DNA from: Phlebopus portentosus
Taxonomy: Eukaryota; Basidiomycota; Agaricomycetes; Boletales; Boletinellaceae
Length of the DNA: 64,000 bases
Reading direction: 5' to 3'
Assembly: GCA_037892935.1 (NCBI GenBank)
Contig: JAYXKI010000019.1
Coordinates: 248,001 to 312,000 of the forward strand
Shown: positions 1 through 11,487 of the stretch, one piece after another
Numbering within the stretch: position 1 is the stretch's first letter
Layout of the letters: each line of letters opens with the position of its first letter
Translations under genes and position numbers: made by a program
The notes under the pieces: model-generated
Database searches by the model: none
Seen by the model: the letters and a program-made list of their open reading frames with translations, nothing else
Told to the model about the DNA's origin: nothing

Positions 1-157
1 ACGATGGTTTCAAGGATCGAATGGAGTGCAGGCTTACGGCCGGAGCATTAGCCAGGCCGATCGCGTTCGTCCCACACACGGCGGAGACAAGGGTTACACT
101 AGCAAGCGCAAATAGCGCTAAGGATGATACGCGAAGGAAGAACGAATACTTGGACAT
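1..157 (-). CDS. Secreted protein, N-terminal exon only (runs off left edge)
   Basis: The minus strand opens with an ATG at 155-157 and stays open to the window edge, giving about 52 residues. It starts MSKYSFFLRVSSLALFALAS, a classic signal peptide with a basic n-region and a Leu/Ala core, followed by small residues before a likely cleavage near VSA-VCG. No mature domain is visible, so the family cannot be named. It has the same orientation as the BBE array to its right and could be another secreted enzyme of that cluster, but the leader does not match theirs. The start is well supported; the function is unknown. Confidence 0.55.
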   Translation of the reverse strand, partial: MSKYSFFLRVSSLALFALASVTLVSAVCGTNAIGLANAPAVSLHSIRSLKPS

Positions 158-583
158 CCGGAAGGCAGACAGAGAATGCAGTCGCTTCTGAAAAGTTAGA
201 AGTCGGTGTCCGAAGGAGATCCCTCTTTTACATGTTTTGCTCGGAGATCTACTGATGGGGACACGAGAGTGAGGAAACATGAGGGAATAAGCGTTTAAAT
301 GCCAAGATAGCGCGCAATAATAACAAATTCGTTTTTACAGATTAGTTTTGTGTCAGACAGGACAGCATATAGCATAAAACTTACGCCGACCAACTTGTAC
401 CTGTACATACAGAGTTCCGGAAGAAACGATGAAGAAACAAGAAATAATCTCTTCATGGCATCCGTAAGTGAATGACACGGAAGCAACCTGAAGACCGAGA
501 ATTGGTCACGAAGTCATGAACATTTTCTTTGAAACGAGAAAGAAGTTGTCAACTCCCGCCTCCGCTCCGCCAAGGATTGGAAG
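158..583. other. Intergenic, downstream of BBE gene 1
   Basis: No gene seen. From about 421 the sequence resembles 5041-5202, the corresponding 3' flank of the duplicated BBE gene, so the tandem unit begins at or before this point. Confidence 0.5.
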
Positions 584-2591
584 TTAGAAACGCGGTCCGC
601 CCGTGAGCCTCATGATTCTATCCGGGTCATATTTCGCAGCTATCTCACGAAGCCTCTCGACGTTGGAGCCATACATTAGCTCAAGAGGAGTTCCATCAAG
701 AGCGTAGTTGGGATATAATATATCGTCCCAGCGGCTTACGCCTTCGGCTACTGCCTCGGTCTGGATTACGTTTGAAAACTCTTTCAACGATGAAACAACG
801 AAAGCATGAAAGGCCGATTGCTCATCTGAGAGTTACTTCAATTCCGAGACGAGTTCAAACCGATGGTTATACACACCTTTCGTTAGCTTGGGATTCATCT
901 CGTATATAACCAAAGATGCCAGGGGCGTTACTTGTCGAGAGGGTGAATGAGGATATGCGCCTCCACGAGAGTGGGAGAAATGATTTAAGAACATTTGTGC
1001 AGCCAGAAGTATCGTGACCTGCGATCCATTGCTTGCTGCGGTGAGTCTATTCTCGAGAGCAGATACTTCTCCAGCGATCTTGCGAAGAAGAGACTTCGGA
1101 TAATCCGTAATGGGAACCACGTGAAGAGTAGAGCTAAAGTAAGACAAGAGTCAAGTTTAATAACAAAGCATTGGGGTTGATCGCACCCTCTTTCCTTTGG
1201 AAGGAAGTCTAAAGATCCGGTCACCTCGAAGTAATTTACGAATGTTCGCGTCTTGACGTCAGATGATATGCAAGGTATCGCGAAAAATGCATCGAACATC
1301 GTATTTGGCGGAGTAGGCCCATCATAGAAGAGGACTACAACATTCGAAAACTATGGAACAACACAATGATAAACAACGACGACGTGCTTAAAGTGGGAGG
1401 ATGATCATGAGTACATACCTGGCCAGAAATCGACATTTGCAATAGCATCATTTGTGCTCTAGGATCCATATTGTTATCCGAAAACACGTTTATGGCCTCA
1501 TTCACGGCGTCGCTCGCGTTAGCTGCATAATTGATTATCCCTCCCTGATGGCCTCCGTTAGCAATGGTTAGACGGGTGAGTTCCATCTGCTCACGTAAAC
1601 AAGAGTCTGAGGATGAGTCTCAAATGTAATATTCGTAACAATTCCAAAATTATTGAGACCGCCCTTGAAGGAGTTTTAAAGTACTTAGACATACTGATAA
1701 TCAATTCTGCTCACCTTGAGACCGAAGAACAAATCCGGAAAGGACTCGTTGCTTGCGCGCACTTGCTCTCCATCGGGGAGGACAATGTTATGCGAAACGA
1801 TTGTATCGATAGTGAGGCCGTACTGGTTCGTCTTCCAAGAGTAGCCTCCGCCAAGACTCAGACCAGTGACTCCTAAGGACCTCGCGCCATAAAAGGAAGC
1901 ATATATATAGAGAGAGAGCATGTACGTACCAACCCCAACTACCCGTCCTCCAGTCACCATAACTCCCAAGGGCTCCAAACTACGGTACACTTGATCCCAA
2001 GTAAGACCGGAGCCTACAGTGACGGTACCGCTTTCTGGATCGTATTCTAAGCCGTCAAACTTTGTCATGGATATTTGCACGCCAGCAGTCGAGCTGTGAC
2101 CAATACTGAGAGCATGCCCTCCGCTTTTGATCTACGAAAGAGCACACTCTAAGTATGCGTGAGATCTGTCTAACAAAAAACTTACAGCAAAAGGTGCCAT
2201 AACATCGTGTCTACCGATGATTCTCAGCTAAGTGTTTTTTTCATCAACAAGTATGAAGGACCAGAAACGTCAGTGAGCTTACGATCTCACCGACATCATC
2301 GGCTGTTTCAGGCTCTATTGAGCATATAGCGTTTTGAGTGCTTGTGACCGCCCAGTGCTTTATATCGGAATTATATTGATCCGAACCTAAGTGAAAATAT
2401 ATCAAGTCTGCCATCTAGGAAGACGAGGGTCAGAAGATATTGCGAATCGCACCTGGGAATGAAACGAATCGCGGAAATGCATCCTGCAGAAATTGGCAAG
2501 CTTTCACTGCTGGATCCGACTGCAGCACTATCGGCGATGATCCAATAGTTGAGGTCGCCAAAGCTATGGCTGTCAGTGCAATAAAGGCCAT
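584..2591 (-). CDS. Secreted FAD-linked oxidase, berberine-bridge-enzyme-like (copy 1)
   Basis: A multi-exon gene for a secreted flavoprotein of the BBE-like, PCMH-type FAD-binding family. The ATG at 2589-2591 opens a signal peptide (MAFIALTAIALATSTIGSS), followed by the SDPAVKACQFL region. The FAD domain shows KSGGHALSIGHSS, whose His is the expected 8-alpha-histidyl FAD attachment site, then a TVTVGSGLTWDQVY segment and GVTGLSLGGGYSW. Thr stands where bicovalent BBEs carry a second FAD-linking Cys, so single covalent attachment is inferred. The C-terminus is a typical BBE domain: RGGAYPH, WDDILYPNYALDG, LREIAAKYDPD, ending LTGGPRF. An intron acceptor CATCAG joins TLVY to GGIINYAAN. It is nearly identical to the gene at 5203-7217. 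Such enzymes oxidise carbohydrates (AA7-like) or secondary-metabolite precursors; the substrate cannot be read here. All main motifs are open. Confidence 0.85.
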
Positions 2592-2933
2592 TATATTTGA
2601 GTAGGCACCCCACTGAGAACGAAAGAGGGATCAGTCGACGGCTCGATCGAAAGCCGGGTACTTATCTTCATGAGTGAGTTTGTCTAATATGCTCGGACCC
2701 AATCATGGTTATATAGTGAAGACCGAGCGCCTCGTGCCCTTGTCGTGGAAAATGGAGGTGGGATCATGATGAGCGGATGGAAGCGCGAGCCAGTTAACGA
2801 GGCAGTCCAGTTGCAGAAGGAGTTTTTCCTATGATGCTCCTATTCGTGAGGCATGTCGGCTCAAAGGTATCTCTTAAGGAACTTCGCTTATGATCGTTCT
2901 TAAGAAATCGTCTATCAGATTAAAACCAGTGCG

Positions 2934-3240
2934 CTAAGTAACAGTCCGGTATGGAAGGTATAGATCATGAATGGAACAGTGATTCCGAAGCAAGAATAAC
3001 TCACCACGAGCCCTTAGATCGGTCCAATGAGAAGCTGAGAGTATGAACCAAGTGCGCAGAGAGTCCGTGGAGGAAGTGGCACTGCGATCAAGGACTTGCA
3101 TACACGTGCCGAAAACTTCTCCTGCTACGCCGTGGTCCTTGTTCTTCTCGATATCTTCTTCTTCTCGTACCATTTGAAGCTCCTGCACTCGCGTGTAATC
3201 GTCGCGAAAGCAATCTCCTTTGTCATGAGTGCAGGCAGCA
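2934..3240 (-). CDS. Small conserved ORF between BBE genes, possible exon
   Basis: An open frame of about 80-95 codons lies in the spacer between BBE copies 1 and 2. It contains CFRDDYTRVQELQMVREEED, then KNKDHGVAGEVFGTCMQVL and SLRTWFILSASHWTDLRARG, directly followed by a consensus donor GTGAGT at 2999-3004. It recurs at 7561-7865, where the only indel is a whole codon (EEED versus EED). No in-frame ATG begins the longest version and a TGA lies just upstream, so it would have to be an internal exon or an old relic. No family is recognised. Conservation may simply reflect how recent the duplication is. Confidence 0.25.
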
Positions 3241-3514
3241 ATTAGCCATCAACGACTGCCGGAGAAACCTTTGTACTAGCAGCACCATCTCAACGCTTCT
3301 CTTCTGTAATGTGGCTCATGGGTACTTGATACCGACATTGAAGAAGGAGAGCAAGTGAAGATCGGATGGAAACAAGAGGTAGAAGAAACGTGAGCGGATC
3401 GACGATCTTCGTTTCCAACTTTGGCAATACACCCCGCCGAAAAAGGCTCTCAGCTTGAACAGAAAGAAGCCTGTAAGCTTATACATGCATAAAAATATTG
3501 GGAACAGTAGGAAG

Positions 3515-4480
3515 TCAGAAGTGAGGACCACCAGTCAACTTCATGATCCCATCACGATCATACTTCGCAGCAATCTCCCTCAGCGTCTGCACATTAGATC
3601 TGTATATGAGCTCGAGAGAGGTTCCATCAAGAGCGTAATTGGGATATAATATGTCGTCCCACCGGCTAACACCAAGGCTCACCGCTTCGGCCTGGATCAA
3701 GTTCGAGAGTTCCTTCACTGATGACACAGCCATTTCACGGAAGCCTGACTGTTCATGTATAGTTCATTTTCATTAGGAAACTAGCAAACTCCTCAACGAA
3801 CAGGACTCATACCTTGTGTCGAATTCAGATTTATCTCGTATATGACAGAAATGGCCATTGGCGTCACCTCTCACGAAGACGAGTGAGGACATGCGCCTCC
3901 ACAAGAATGGGAGAAAGCATTCAGAAACGGTTCAGCCGAGACGCCCACGATAACCGGCAATCCATCATTTGCTGTAGTCAGTCCGCCTTCAAGAATCAAG
4001 TACGATCACCTCTTCAGCTATTTGGTGAAGAAGATATACTGGATAGTCTGTGACGGGGATCACATGCTCAACGTTCCCAAGGAAGCGACGGAATACGAAA
4101 AACTCGGCTGCGCTCACCCTATCGGACCGGAACCAACAGTCGAATTCCCGAAGGACTCAAATAGACCGACGAATGTCCATGTGCTAATATCCGACGATAT
4201 AGACGGAATGGAGAAAAGTCATCGAAAATCCCACTGGACAATGTTGGTCCATCATAGAAAAGGTATACTATAGTCGCAAGCTTCGGAGGTAGAAGTAATG
4301 CTGTCAGAACATCAAGGGCAAAGCCGCTACATTACAGATATTACCTCTCCTGAAACTGATCCAAGGGTCATTATTATCTGAGCTTTAGGATCTTTATTAT
4401 TCGCCGAGAAGTTGCCAGTGGCCGCATTCATGGTATTTGATACATTCGATGCGTATGTGATCTGGCCACCCTGATTTACT
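3515..4480 (-). pseudogene. Truncated BBE-like oxidase relic (copy 2)
   Basis: Only the 3' half of a BBE gene remains. The C-terminal exon is open (SRWDDILYPNYALDGTSLEL, IAAKYDRDGIM, ending LTGGPHF) and matches copy 4 at 8140. Around 3990-4020 it carries about 7 extra bases relative to 8600-8630, breaking the frame. Similarity ends near 4480, just after the GGQITYASN-encoding exon, so the signal peptide and the whole FAD-binding half are missing. It cannot encode a functional flavoenzyme. It is the unit-1 counterpart of the intact gene at 8140-10164. Confidence 0.8.
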
Positions 4481-5202
4481 GTACTAGTAATCTGGACTAT
4501 CTTTACGAAACTTCACGTTGTTCGACAGAAAAGTCAAGAGCCGAGAAGTCTCCAACACGAAAGATCTTGGTGAGTCTGCGCGTTAGTTTTCCCCAAATTA
4601 TCGGCTCTGATCACCGCCACATGAAGACAATCCAAGGTCTCCTCCTTGCTCATACAATATGTAGAGATCTGGTGAGGTGAAAAAGAGCCAGACTAAGCGA
4701 TCACGGCACAAACGTGAATGTAGATCCACAAATCCGCAGATCATGATCACCCCCGAAACCGCGATGGCTTCCTTGTCTGAAGTCCTCCGCCTCTGACTCG
4801 GACGTCTGCCCTAGCTAGACCACCTGAGCCTTCTTCATTGAAAATTCAGTCCGCTCCTTCTTCTTCTGCAAAAAGACACTCAACCTATTTAGGAACACCG
4901 TTCAACTACTGCATATACGTATACAAACATCGAAATCATAATCAATACCACTGGGCAAATCTACATTTACTCGCATAATAAGAACATGCATAAACCTGAA
5001 CCAAGGCGAACTATAGCATTTCGATGCCGATCAAGCTGTTCATTTAGAAGCGATGAAGAAACAAGAGAATCTCGTCATGGCATGCGTAAACATTCCACAC
5101 GAAGGGCATAATAACGACCAAGAATTGGTCATGAAGTTACATTTCCTCTGAAACGGGAAAGAAGTTGTCAATTCCCGCCTCCGCTCTGCCAAGGATTGGA
5201 AG
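4481..5202. other. Junction DNA of the BBE duplication, no gene
   Basis: No supported gene. The sequence replaces the 5' half of BBE copy 2 up to the next repeat unit. Around 4836-4856 it has a short stretch (gccttcttcattgaaaattc) that recurs in similar form near 12425-12445, suggesting a dispersed repeat or the tail of an old gene. Confidence 0.4.
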
Positions 5203-7217
5203 TTAGAAACGCGGTCCGCCCGTGAGCTTCATGATTCTATCCGGGTCATATTTCGCAGCTATCTCACGAAGCCTCTCGACGTTGGAGCCATACATTAGCT
5301 CAAGAGGAGTTCCATCAAGAGCGTAGTTGGGATATAATATATCGTCCCAGCGGCTTACGCCTTCGGCTACTGCCTCGGTCTGGATTACGTTTGAAAACTC
5401 TTTCAACGATGAAACAACGAAAGCATGAAAGGCCGATTGCTCATCTGAGAATTACTTCAATTTCGAGTCGAGTTCATACCGATGGTTATACGCACCTTTC
5501 GTTAGCTTGGGATCCATCTCGTATACAACGAAGGGTACCAAGGGCGTTACTTGCCGAGAGGGTGGATGAGGATATGCGCCTCCACGAGAGTGGGAGAAAT
5601 GGTTTAAGAACGGTTGTGAACCCGAAACTACCGTGAATTCCGATCCGTTGCTTGCCGCAGTCAGTCTGTCCCCGAAAGCGGATACTTCTCCAGCGATCTT
5701 GCGAAGAAGAGACTTCGGATAATTCGTGAGGGGGACCACGTGTAGAGCAGAGCTACAGTATGGTGTCAAGTTTAGTAGCAAAACATCAAGGTTGGTCGCA
5801 CCCAAATTGATCCCCTGGAAGAAAGCCTAAAATTCCGGTCACCTCGAAGAAATTTACGAATGTCCGCCTCTTCATGTCAGATGATATGCAAGGTATCGCG
5901 AAAAACGCATCGAACATCGCATTTGGAAGAGTAGGCCCATCATAGAAGAGGATTACAGTATTCGAAAACTATGGAACAACATAATAATAAACAACAGTGA
6001 CCTTCTTGAACTGGGAAGGATGATCATGAACACATACCTGGTCAGATGTCGAAATGTGAAATAGCCACACTTGTGCTCTAGGGTCCATGTTGTTATCCGA
6101 AAATACACTTATGGCCTCATTCACGGCATCAGTTGCGTTAGCTGCATAATTGATCAATCCTCCCTAGTGGCATCTATAAGCAACGGTCAGGCGAGTTACT
6201 TAGTTCCATCTACTCACGTAAACAAGAGTCTGATGATGACTTTCAAATGTGATATTTGTAACAATTCCAAAATTATTGTAACCGCCCTTGAAGGATTTAT
6301 TGGTATTTAGTCATACTAATAATGATCGCTACTCACCTTGAGACCGAAGAACAAATCCGGAAAGGATTCGTTTCTTGCGCGAACTTGCTCGCCATTGGGG
6401 AGGACAACGTTATGCGAAACGATTGTGTCGATAGTGAGGCCGTACTGGTTCGTCTTCCAAGAGTAGCCTCCGCCGAGACTCAGACCGGTGACTCCTGGCA
6501 ACCTCATTGCATAAACTAAGTTATGTATATACATAGACCATAGACGCACCGACCCCATCAAATCGCCCTCCTGTTACCATGACTCCCAATGGCTCTAGTC
6601 GTCGGTATACTTGATCCCAGGTAAGACCGGAGCCTATCGTGACTGTACCGCTTTCTGGATCGTATTCTAAGCCGTCAAACTTTGTCATGGATATTTGCAC
6701 CCCAGTAGTCGAACTGTGACCAATGTTGAAAGCATGTCCTCCACTTTTGATCTACGAAAGAGCATATTCTGAAGTGTGCATGAGATCTGTCTTACAAAGA
6801 ACTTACAGCAAAAGGTGCCATAACATCGTGTCTACCGATGATTCTCATCTATATATTTTACTTGTCAATGACTAGGAAGTACCAGAAACACCAATGAGCT
6901 TACGATTTTGCTGACATCGTCAGCGGTTTCGGGCTCTATCGAGCATATAGCGTGTTGTGTGCTGGTGACCGTCCAATGCTTTATATCGGAATTATATTGA
7001 TCTGAACCTGAGTGAGATTATATCAAGTCTGCCATCTAGGAAGACGAGTGTAAGAGAAGAGATTTCGAATCGCACCTGGAAATGAAACGAATTGCGGAAA
7101 TGCATCCTGCAGAAATTGGCAAGCTTTCACTGCTGGATCCGAGTGCAGGACTGTTGGAGATGATCCAATAGTAGAGGTCACCAAACACAGGATTGTCAGC
7201 GCAACACAGAGCGTCAT
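5203..7217 (-). CDS. Secreted FAD-linked oxidase, berberine-bridge-enzyme-like (copy 3)
   Basis: Near-identical paralogue of copy 1. The ATG at 7215-7217 gives MTLCVALTILCLVTSTIGSS, a signal peptide, then VLHSDPAVKACQFLQDAFPQ. The FAD domain retains GVTGLSLGGGYSWKTNQYGL and TIVSHNVVLPNGEQVRA; the C-terminal BBE part retains SHSRGGAYPH, WDDILYPNYALDG and the terminal LTGGPRF. A TAG near 6165 that looks like a nonsense codon falls in the intron acceptor CACTAG, with GGLINYAANATDAV open right after it, so the gene is probably intact. The leader and residues around VSAFGDRL differ from copy 1, showing mild divergence. Secreted oxidase; substrate unknown. Confidence 0.83.
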
Positions 7218-7560
7218 TATATGGGTAGACACTCCAGAGAACGAAAGAGAAAAGCCGGTCGATGGTTTGGGTGAAAACCGGGTACTTATCTTCACGACCG
7301 AGATTGTCTAAGTATAACCACACTCAGATGTAGCAATATCAATGCCGTGAAGCCTCGTGCCCAAGTCGTGGAGAATGGAGGACATGGAATCATGATGAGC
7401 GGATGGAAGCGAGAGCCAGTTATCGAGGCAATCTAGTTGCAGAAGAAGTTTTTCCTATTGATGCTCCTAGTCGTGAGGCATATCAGTTCAAAGGCATCTT
7501 TTAAGGAACTTCGCTTATGATCGTTCTTAAGAAATCGTCTATCAGATTAAAACCAGTGCG

Positions 7561-7865
7561 CTAAGTAACAGTCCGGTATGGAAGGTGTAGATCATGAATG
7601 GAACAGTGATTCCGAAGCAAGAATAACTCACCACGAGCCCTTAGATCGGTCCAATGAGAAGCTGAGAGTATGAACCAAGTGCGCAGAGAGTCCGAGGAGG
7701 AAGTGGCACTGAGATCAAGGACTTGCATACACATGCCGAAAAGTTCTCCCGCTACGCCATGGTCCTTGTTTTTCTCGACATCTTCTTCTCGTACCATTTG
7801 AAGCTCCTGCACTCGCGTGTAATCGTCGCGAAAGCAATCTCCTTTGTCACGAGTGCAGGCAGTAA
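7561..7865 (-). CDS. Small conserved ORF between BBE genes, second copy
   Basis: Unit-2 counterpart of the ORF at 2934-3240, with VREEDVEKNKDHGVAGELFG and RTWFILSASHWTDLRARG before the same GTGAGT donor. It differs by substitutions and one codon-sized deletion. No homologue is recognised and no full gene model could be built. Confidence 0.25.
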
Positions 7866-8139
7866 TTAGCCATCAACGACTGCCAGAGAAACCTTTGTAC
7901 TGGCAGCACCATCTCAAGCGAATGCTTCTCTCTTCTAAGGTGGCTCATGGGTAATTAATACTGACATTGAAGAAGGAGAGCAAGTGAAGGTCGGATGGAA
8001 ACAAGAGGTATAAGAAACGTGAGCGGATCGACGATCTTCGTTTCCAACTTTGGCAATACACCCCGCCCAAAAGGCTCTCAGCTTGAACAGAAAGCCTGTA
8101 AGCTTATACATGCATATAAATGTCGGAAACAGTAGGAAG

Positions 8140-10164
8140 TCAGAAGTGAGGGCCACCAGTCAACTTCATGATCCCATCAGGATCATACTTCGCAGCAATC
8201 TCCCTCAGCGTCTGCACGTTAGACCCGTACATGAGCTCGAGAGGGGCTCCATCAAGAGCGTAATTGGGATATAATATGTCGTCCCACCGGCTAACGCCAA
8301 GGCTCACCGCTTCGGCCTGGATCAAGTTCGAGAGTTCCTTCACTGATGACACAACCATTTCATGGAACCCTGACTGTTCATCTATAGTTCATTTTCATTA
8401 GGAAACAAGAAAACTTCTCAACGACCGCGACTCATACCTTGTGTCGAATTCAGGTTTATCTGGTATAAGACAGAAATGGCCATTGGCGTCACCTGTCGCG
8501 ACAATGGATGAGGATATGCACCTCCACGAGAATGGGAGAAAGCATTCAGAAACGGTTCAGCCGATACGGCCACGATAACCGGTAATCCATCATTCGCTCT
8601 AGTCAGTCTGCCTTCAATTATGACCACCTCTCGAGCTATTTGGTTTAGAAGGTCTACCGGATAGTCTGTTACTGGGACCACGTGTCCAACGTTCCTAAGA
8701 AAGTGACAAGATTAATCGAAGGACGCGAAGAACTTGACTGCGCTCACCCCATCGGGCCGGAACCAACAGTCGTATTCCCAAAGGTCCCGAATAAATCGAC
8801 GAATGTCCGTGTGCTGATATCGGACGACGTAAATGGGATGGAGAAAAAGGCATCGAAAATCCCACTGGGCAATGTTGGACCGTCATAGAAAAAGAGCACT
8901 ACAGCAACGAGCTTCGACGGCAGAAGCAACAGTATCAGAACGTCAAGGACAAAGACATTACATTACAGACATTACTAGTACCTCTCCTGATGCTGATCCA
9001 AGACTCGATATTATCTGAGCTTTAGGATCTTTATTGTTCGCTGAAAAATCGCTAGTGGCTGCATTCACGACGTTTGATACATTCGATGCGTACGTAATCT
9101 GGCCACCCTGATAAACTGCGTTAGCTTTGCTCAAGAAGGCTCTGCTTTTACAACTCACGTAGACAAGCGTCTGAGGATGAGCCTCAAACGTGATATTTGT
9201 AACGATGCCAAAGTTGTTCAAACCACCCTAGCTAGTTATTCAGAATATGGAGCAGCATTATTAGTGGATGATCTATTACCCTCAATCCGAAAAACAGGTC
9301 TGGATAGGACGTGTTACTTGCACGTACTTGCTCGCCAGAAGGAAGGACGACGCTGTGCGAAACAATAGTATCAATGCCGAGGCCGAATTGGTTCGTCTTC
9401 CACGAGTAGCCTCCACCGAGACTTAAACCAGCGACGCCTGAGAAAATTCAGCCTCGTGAGACGGAACAATCAAAACCTGACCAGAAGACGCACCGACACC
9501 GGGAACTCGTCCTCCATTCACCATCACACCGAATGGCTCGAGCCAGCTATAAACCTCATCCCAGAGAAGACCGGTGCCTATTGTGACAGTACCACTTCCG
9601 GGATCGTAATCCGACCCGGTGAACTTCGCCATGGAAATTTGAACGCCGGTGGTCGAGCTGTGACCGACGTTATAGGCATGCCCACCACATTTAACCTTGA
9701 ATTTAAAAAGGGCTTAAGTCATGGCACTCGCGACTGTCAGTCAACGGAGTACAGTACTTACAGCAAAAGGGGACATAATATCACTTCTACCGGTGATTTT
9801 CAGCTATGGAATAAATCAAGGACGGAAGCATGAAATGAAGGCTTGTGACCCACTATTTCGCCAACGTCATCTGCAGTTTCGGGCTCGATGGTACAGGTGG
9901 CATTTTGGGTACTGGTAAACGCCCAGTGCTCTATATCGGAGCTATACTGCTCGGAACCTGGGCCAAGGATATCCAGTAAGGTCTCGAATGGTGGGCGAAT
10001 GGAAGGTCAAATACCACACCTGGAAATGCCACGAGCTGGGGAAATGCATTTGCCAGCAGTTGACATGCCTTCGTTGCAGGATCAGTACTAGTATCCACCG
10101 CATCGGAGAGTGCGATGCTCAAGAACGCCATCGCCAGTACGGAAAGAGTGAACGAGAGCGTCAT
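8140..10164 (-). CDS. Secreted FAD-linked oxidase, berberine-bridge-enzyme-like (copy 4)
   Basis: The more divergent BBE paralogue, complete in this unit. The ATG at 10162-10164 opens MTLSFTLSVLAMAFLSIALS, a signal peptide, then DPATKACQLLANAFPQLVAF. The FAD-binding part shows DYDPGSGTVTIGTGLLWDEV and GVMVNGGRVPGVGASSG; further on NNFGIVTNITFEAHPQTLVY precedes a donor site, and GGQITYASNVSN starts the next exon. The C-terminal half holds DGPTLPSGIFDAFFSIP, SHSRGGAYPHPLSRQ and the BBE ending WDDILYPNYALDG ... LTGGPHF. All exons seen are open. The truncated copy 2 derives from this gene type, not from copies 1 and 3. Likely a secreted flavin oxidase of unknown substrate. Confidence 0.82.
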
Positions 10165-10706
10165 TGCAGCAGGCTGACAGGCACGAAATCGGAAAGAGGG
10201 TAGACCAGCGACTTGCTTGAAGAGAGACAGCTACTTGCAAAAAAAATCTGCTTGACTGAAGATACATCACGAAGAACGCCGCACATGTCTATAATAATCC
10301 GGGCGCATCTCTTGACATTGAAGTGGATTACAAACCCGGAGCTATCGCCGCATTAAATGGGACGATGTTGGGGGGGTAGTCATGAATAGGGAAAAAAGCC
10401 ACCCCCTTTAAGTGCGCGAGAAGCTGCTTGGCACTACCGTGTCTCTGCAGTCGTAACTTCAGCTGGGAAGGCATCTGATGCTTATGAGCACTTCAAGAAC
10501 ATCAAGAACATCAACACAAGAGCTCAGTGCATACCATAACCTAAGTGCCCGTATATTCGCGTCCAACCCCGCCTTCTTGCCTGTACATAGTATCCGTCCG
10601 TCATTTTCTCGCGATCCCATTATCCCATCATATCAAAAAGACGCGGGACTTTCCTACTTATCGCTCTGGGAGAAATCATGCTAGCGAAAGCGGTGGGCGC
10701 GTTGCT
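10165..10706. other. Intergenic, upstream of BBE copy 4
   Basis: No gene supported. It contains the likely promoter of BBE copy 4 and a seven-G run near 10371. The last 40 bases before the direct repeat encode short open frames only. Confidence 0.4.
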
Positions 10707-10828
10707 CGCTCTAGCGGAAGCTAGAAAACGCTTCTGATATATCTGCACGTCGTTTGAGAGAGAGATGAACAAGTCCGCAGATGGCGATCATGGGACGGGA
10801 CTCGGCATCATCTTTCTTACTTGCACTT
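10707..10828. repeat. 122-bp direct repeat, left copy
   Basis: Matches 12050-12171 over 122 bases with two visible mismatches (aagtccgc/aagtcagc and acttgcac/acttacac) and no gaps. It starts cgctctagcggaagctag and ends at ttgcactt. The right copy carries the apparent stop codon and 3' flank of the HMG-box region, so this copy may be the 3' end of a lost sister gene, or one arm of an insertion structure. Confidence 0.9.
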
Positions 10829-11487
10829 CACTGCGTGTCGGGCCTATCTATTCGTACCCCTCTAGATAGATGCAGATGAGCTGGAAGTATATTTCCTGGT
10901 ATAGCAGTAGATGACCTAGATAAGTCACGGCATAGATGAAAATATACAATCTTTTTATTACCTATGAAAGTCTTGTTCTAGATTCTCTAAGTCGATTATC
11001 TGGAAAGACAAATCCAGAAGCCCTTTATATACCTATAAGGTCTTACTCATAGATCATCTGTTCAGAATGTTCAAAAAAGTAGAACCAGATAATCTATTGT
11101 GATCTATGCAATGCACTCCAGATGATCTACAGTCATCTGTGGCACTAGATGTTGATGAAGAAATGGACTTCGTGTTCTCACAGATCCCCACCTTCCTCCT
11201 TAACCCTGAACCACCATGTCGTGTCGTCCTCCACCTTGCCTCTTTGTGGTCCTAAGCATCTGCCACATTTATTTTTAATAAGATATAATGATTGATAATA
11301 GATGCACACCTGATACACTTTCCTCTTGCTACGTCGCAGTCAATGGATGGGTTGAGCACATATGTGCCACTGCTATTGTTGACTGCGTCAAGAGCAAAGT
11401 ATGCACACACTCAACTTTAGCCAGCCCACGGTCCAACCTGCGCCTCAAACTCAGCAAGTATATCCTCTGCTCCCTCCAAACTGACAT
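10829..11487. other. AT-rich segment upstream of the HMG-box ORF
   Basis: No gene is clear. From about 10860 to 11150 short related motifs of the type AGATnATCT recur in both orientations (for example near 10912, 11052, 11086 and 11112), some forming small palindromes. The 5' exon(s) of the HMG-box gene may lie in 11288-11480, where a plus-strand ORF is open, but no convincing splice join was found. Confidence 0.35.

Larger units (their letters stand above)
421..4480. repeat. Tandem segmental duplication, BBE unit 1
   Basis: This stretch matches 5041 to about 9120 in the same order and orientation: a complete BBE gene, a roughly 900-bp spacer, then the 3' half of a second BBE gene. Coding and non-coding parts are both highly similar; for example 2941-3060 and 7561-7680 differ at only a few bases. 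Homology stops near 4480, inside the second BBE gene, so unit 1 is truncated relative to unit 2. The offset is about 4.62 kb. Confidence 0.85.
5041..9120. repeat. Tandem segmental duplication, BBE unit 2
   Basis: Second copy of the unit described at 421-4480. It carries complete BBE copy 3, the spacer ORF at 7561, and the part of BBE copy 4 that unit 1 also has. The unit-2 side of the second BBE gene continues intact to 10164, so unit 2 looks closer to the ancestral state. Confidence 0.85.

Noticed and set aside
6140..6215. Apparent TAG nonsense codon in BBE copy 3
   Set aside because: Comparison with copies 1 and 4 shows the TAG belongs to an intron acceptor (CACTAG) in front of GGLINYAAN; the coding frame continues.
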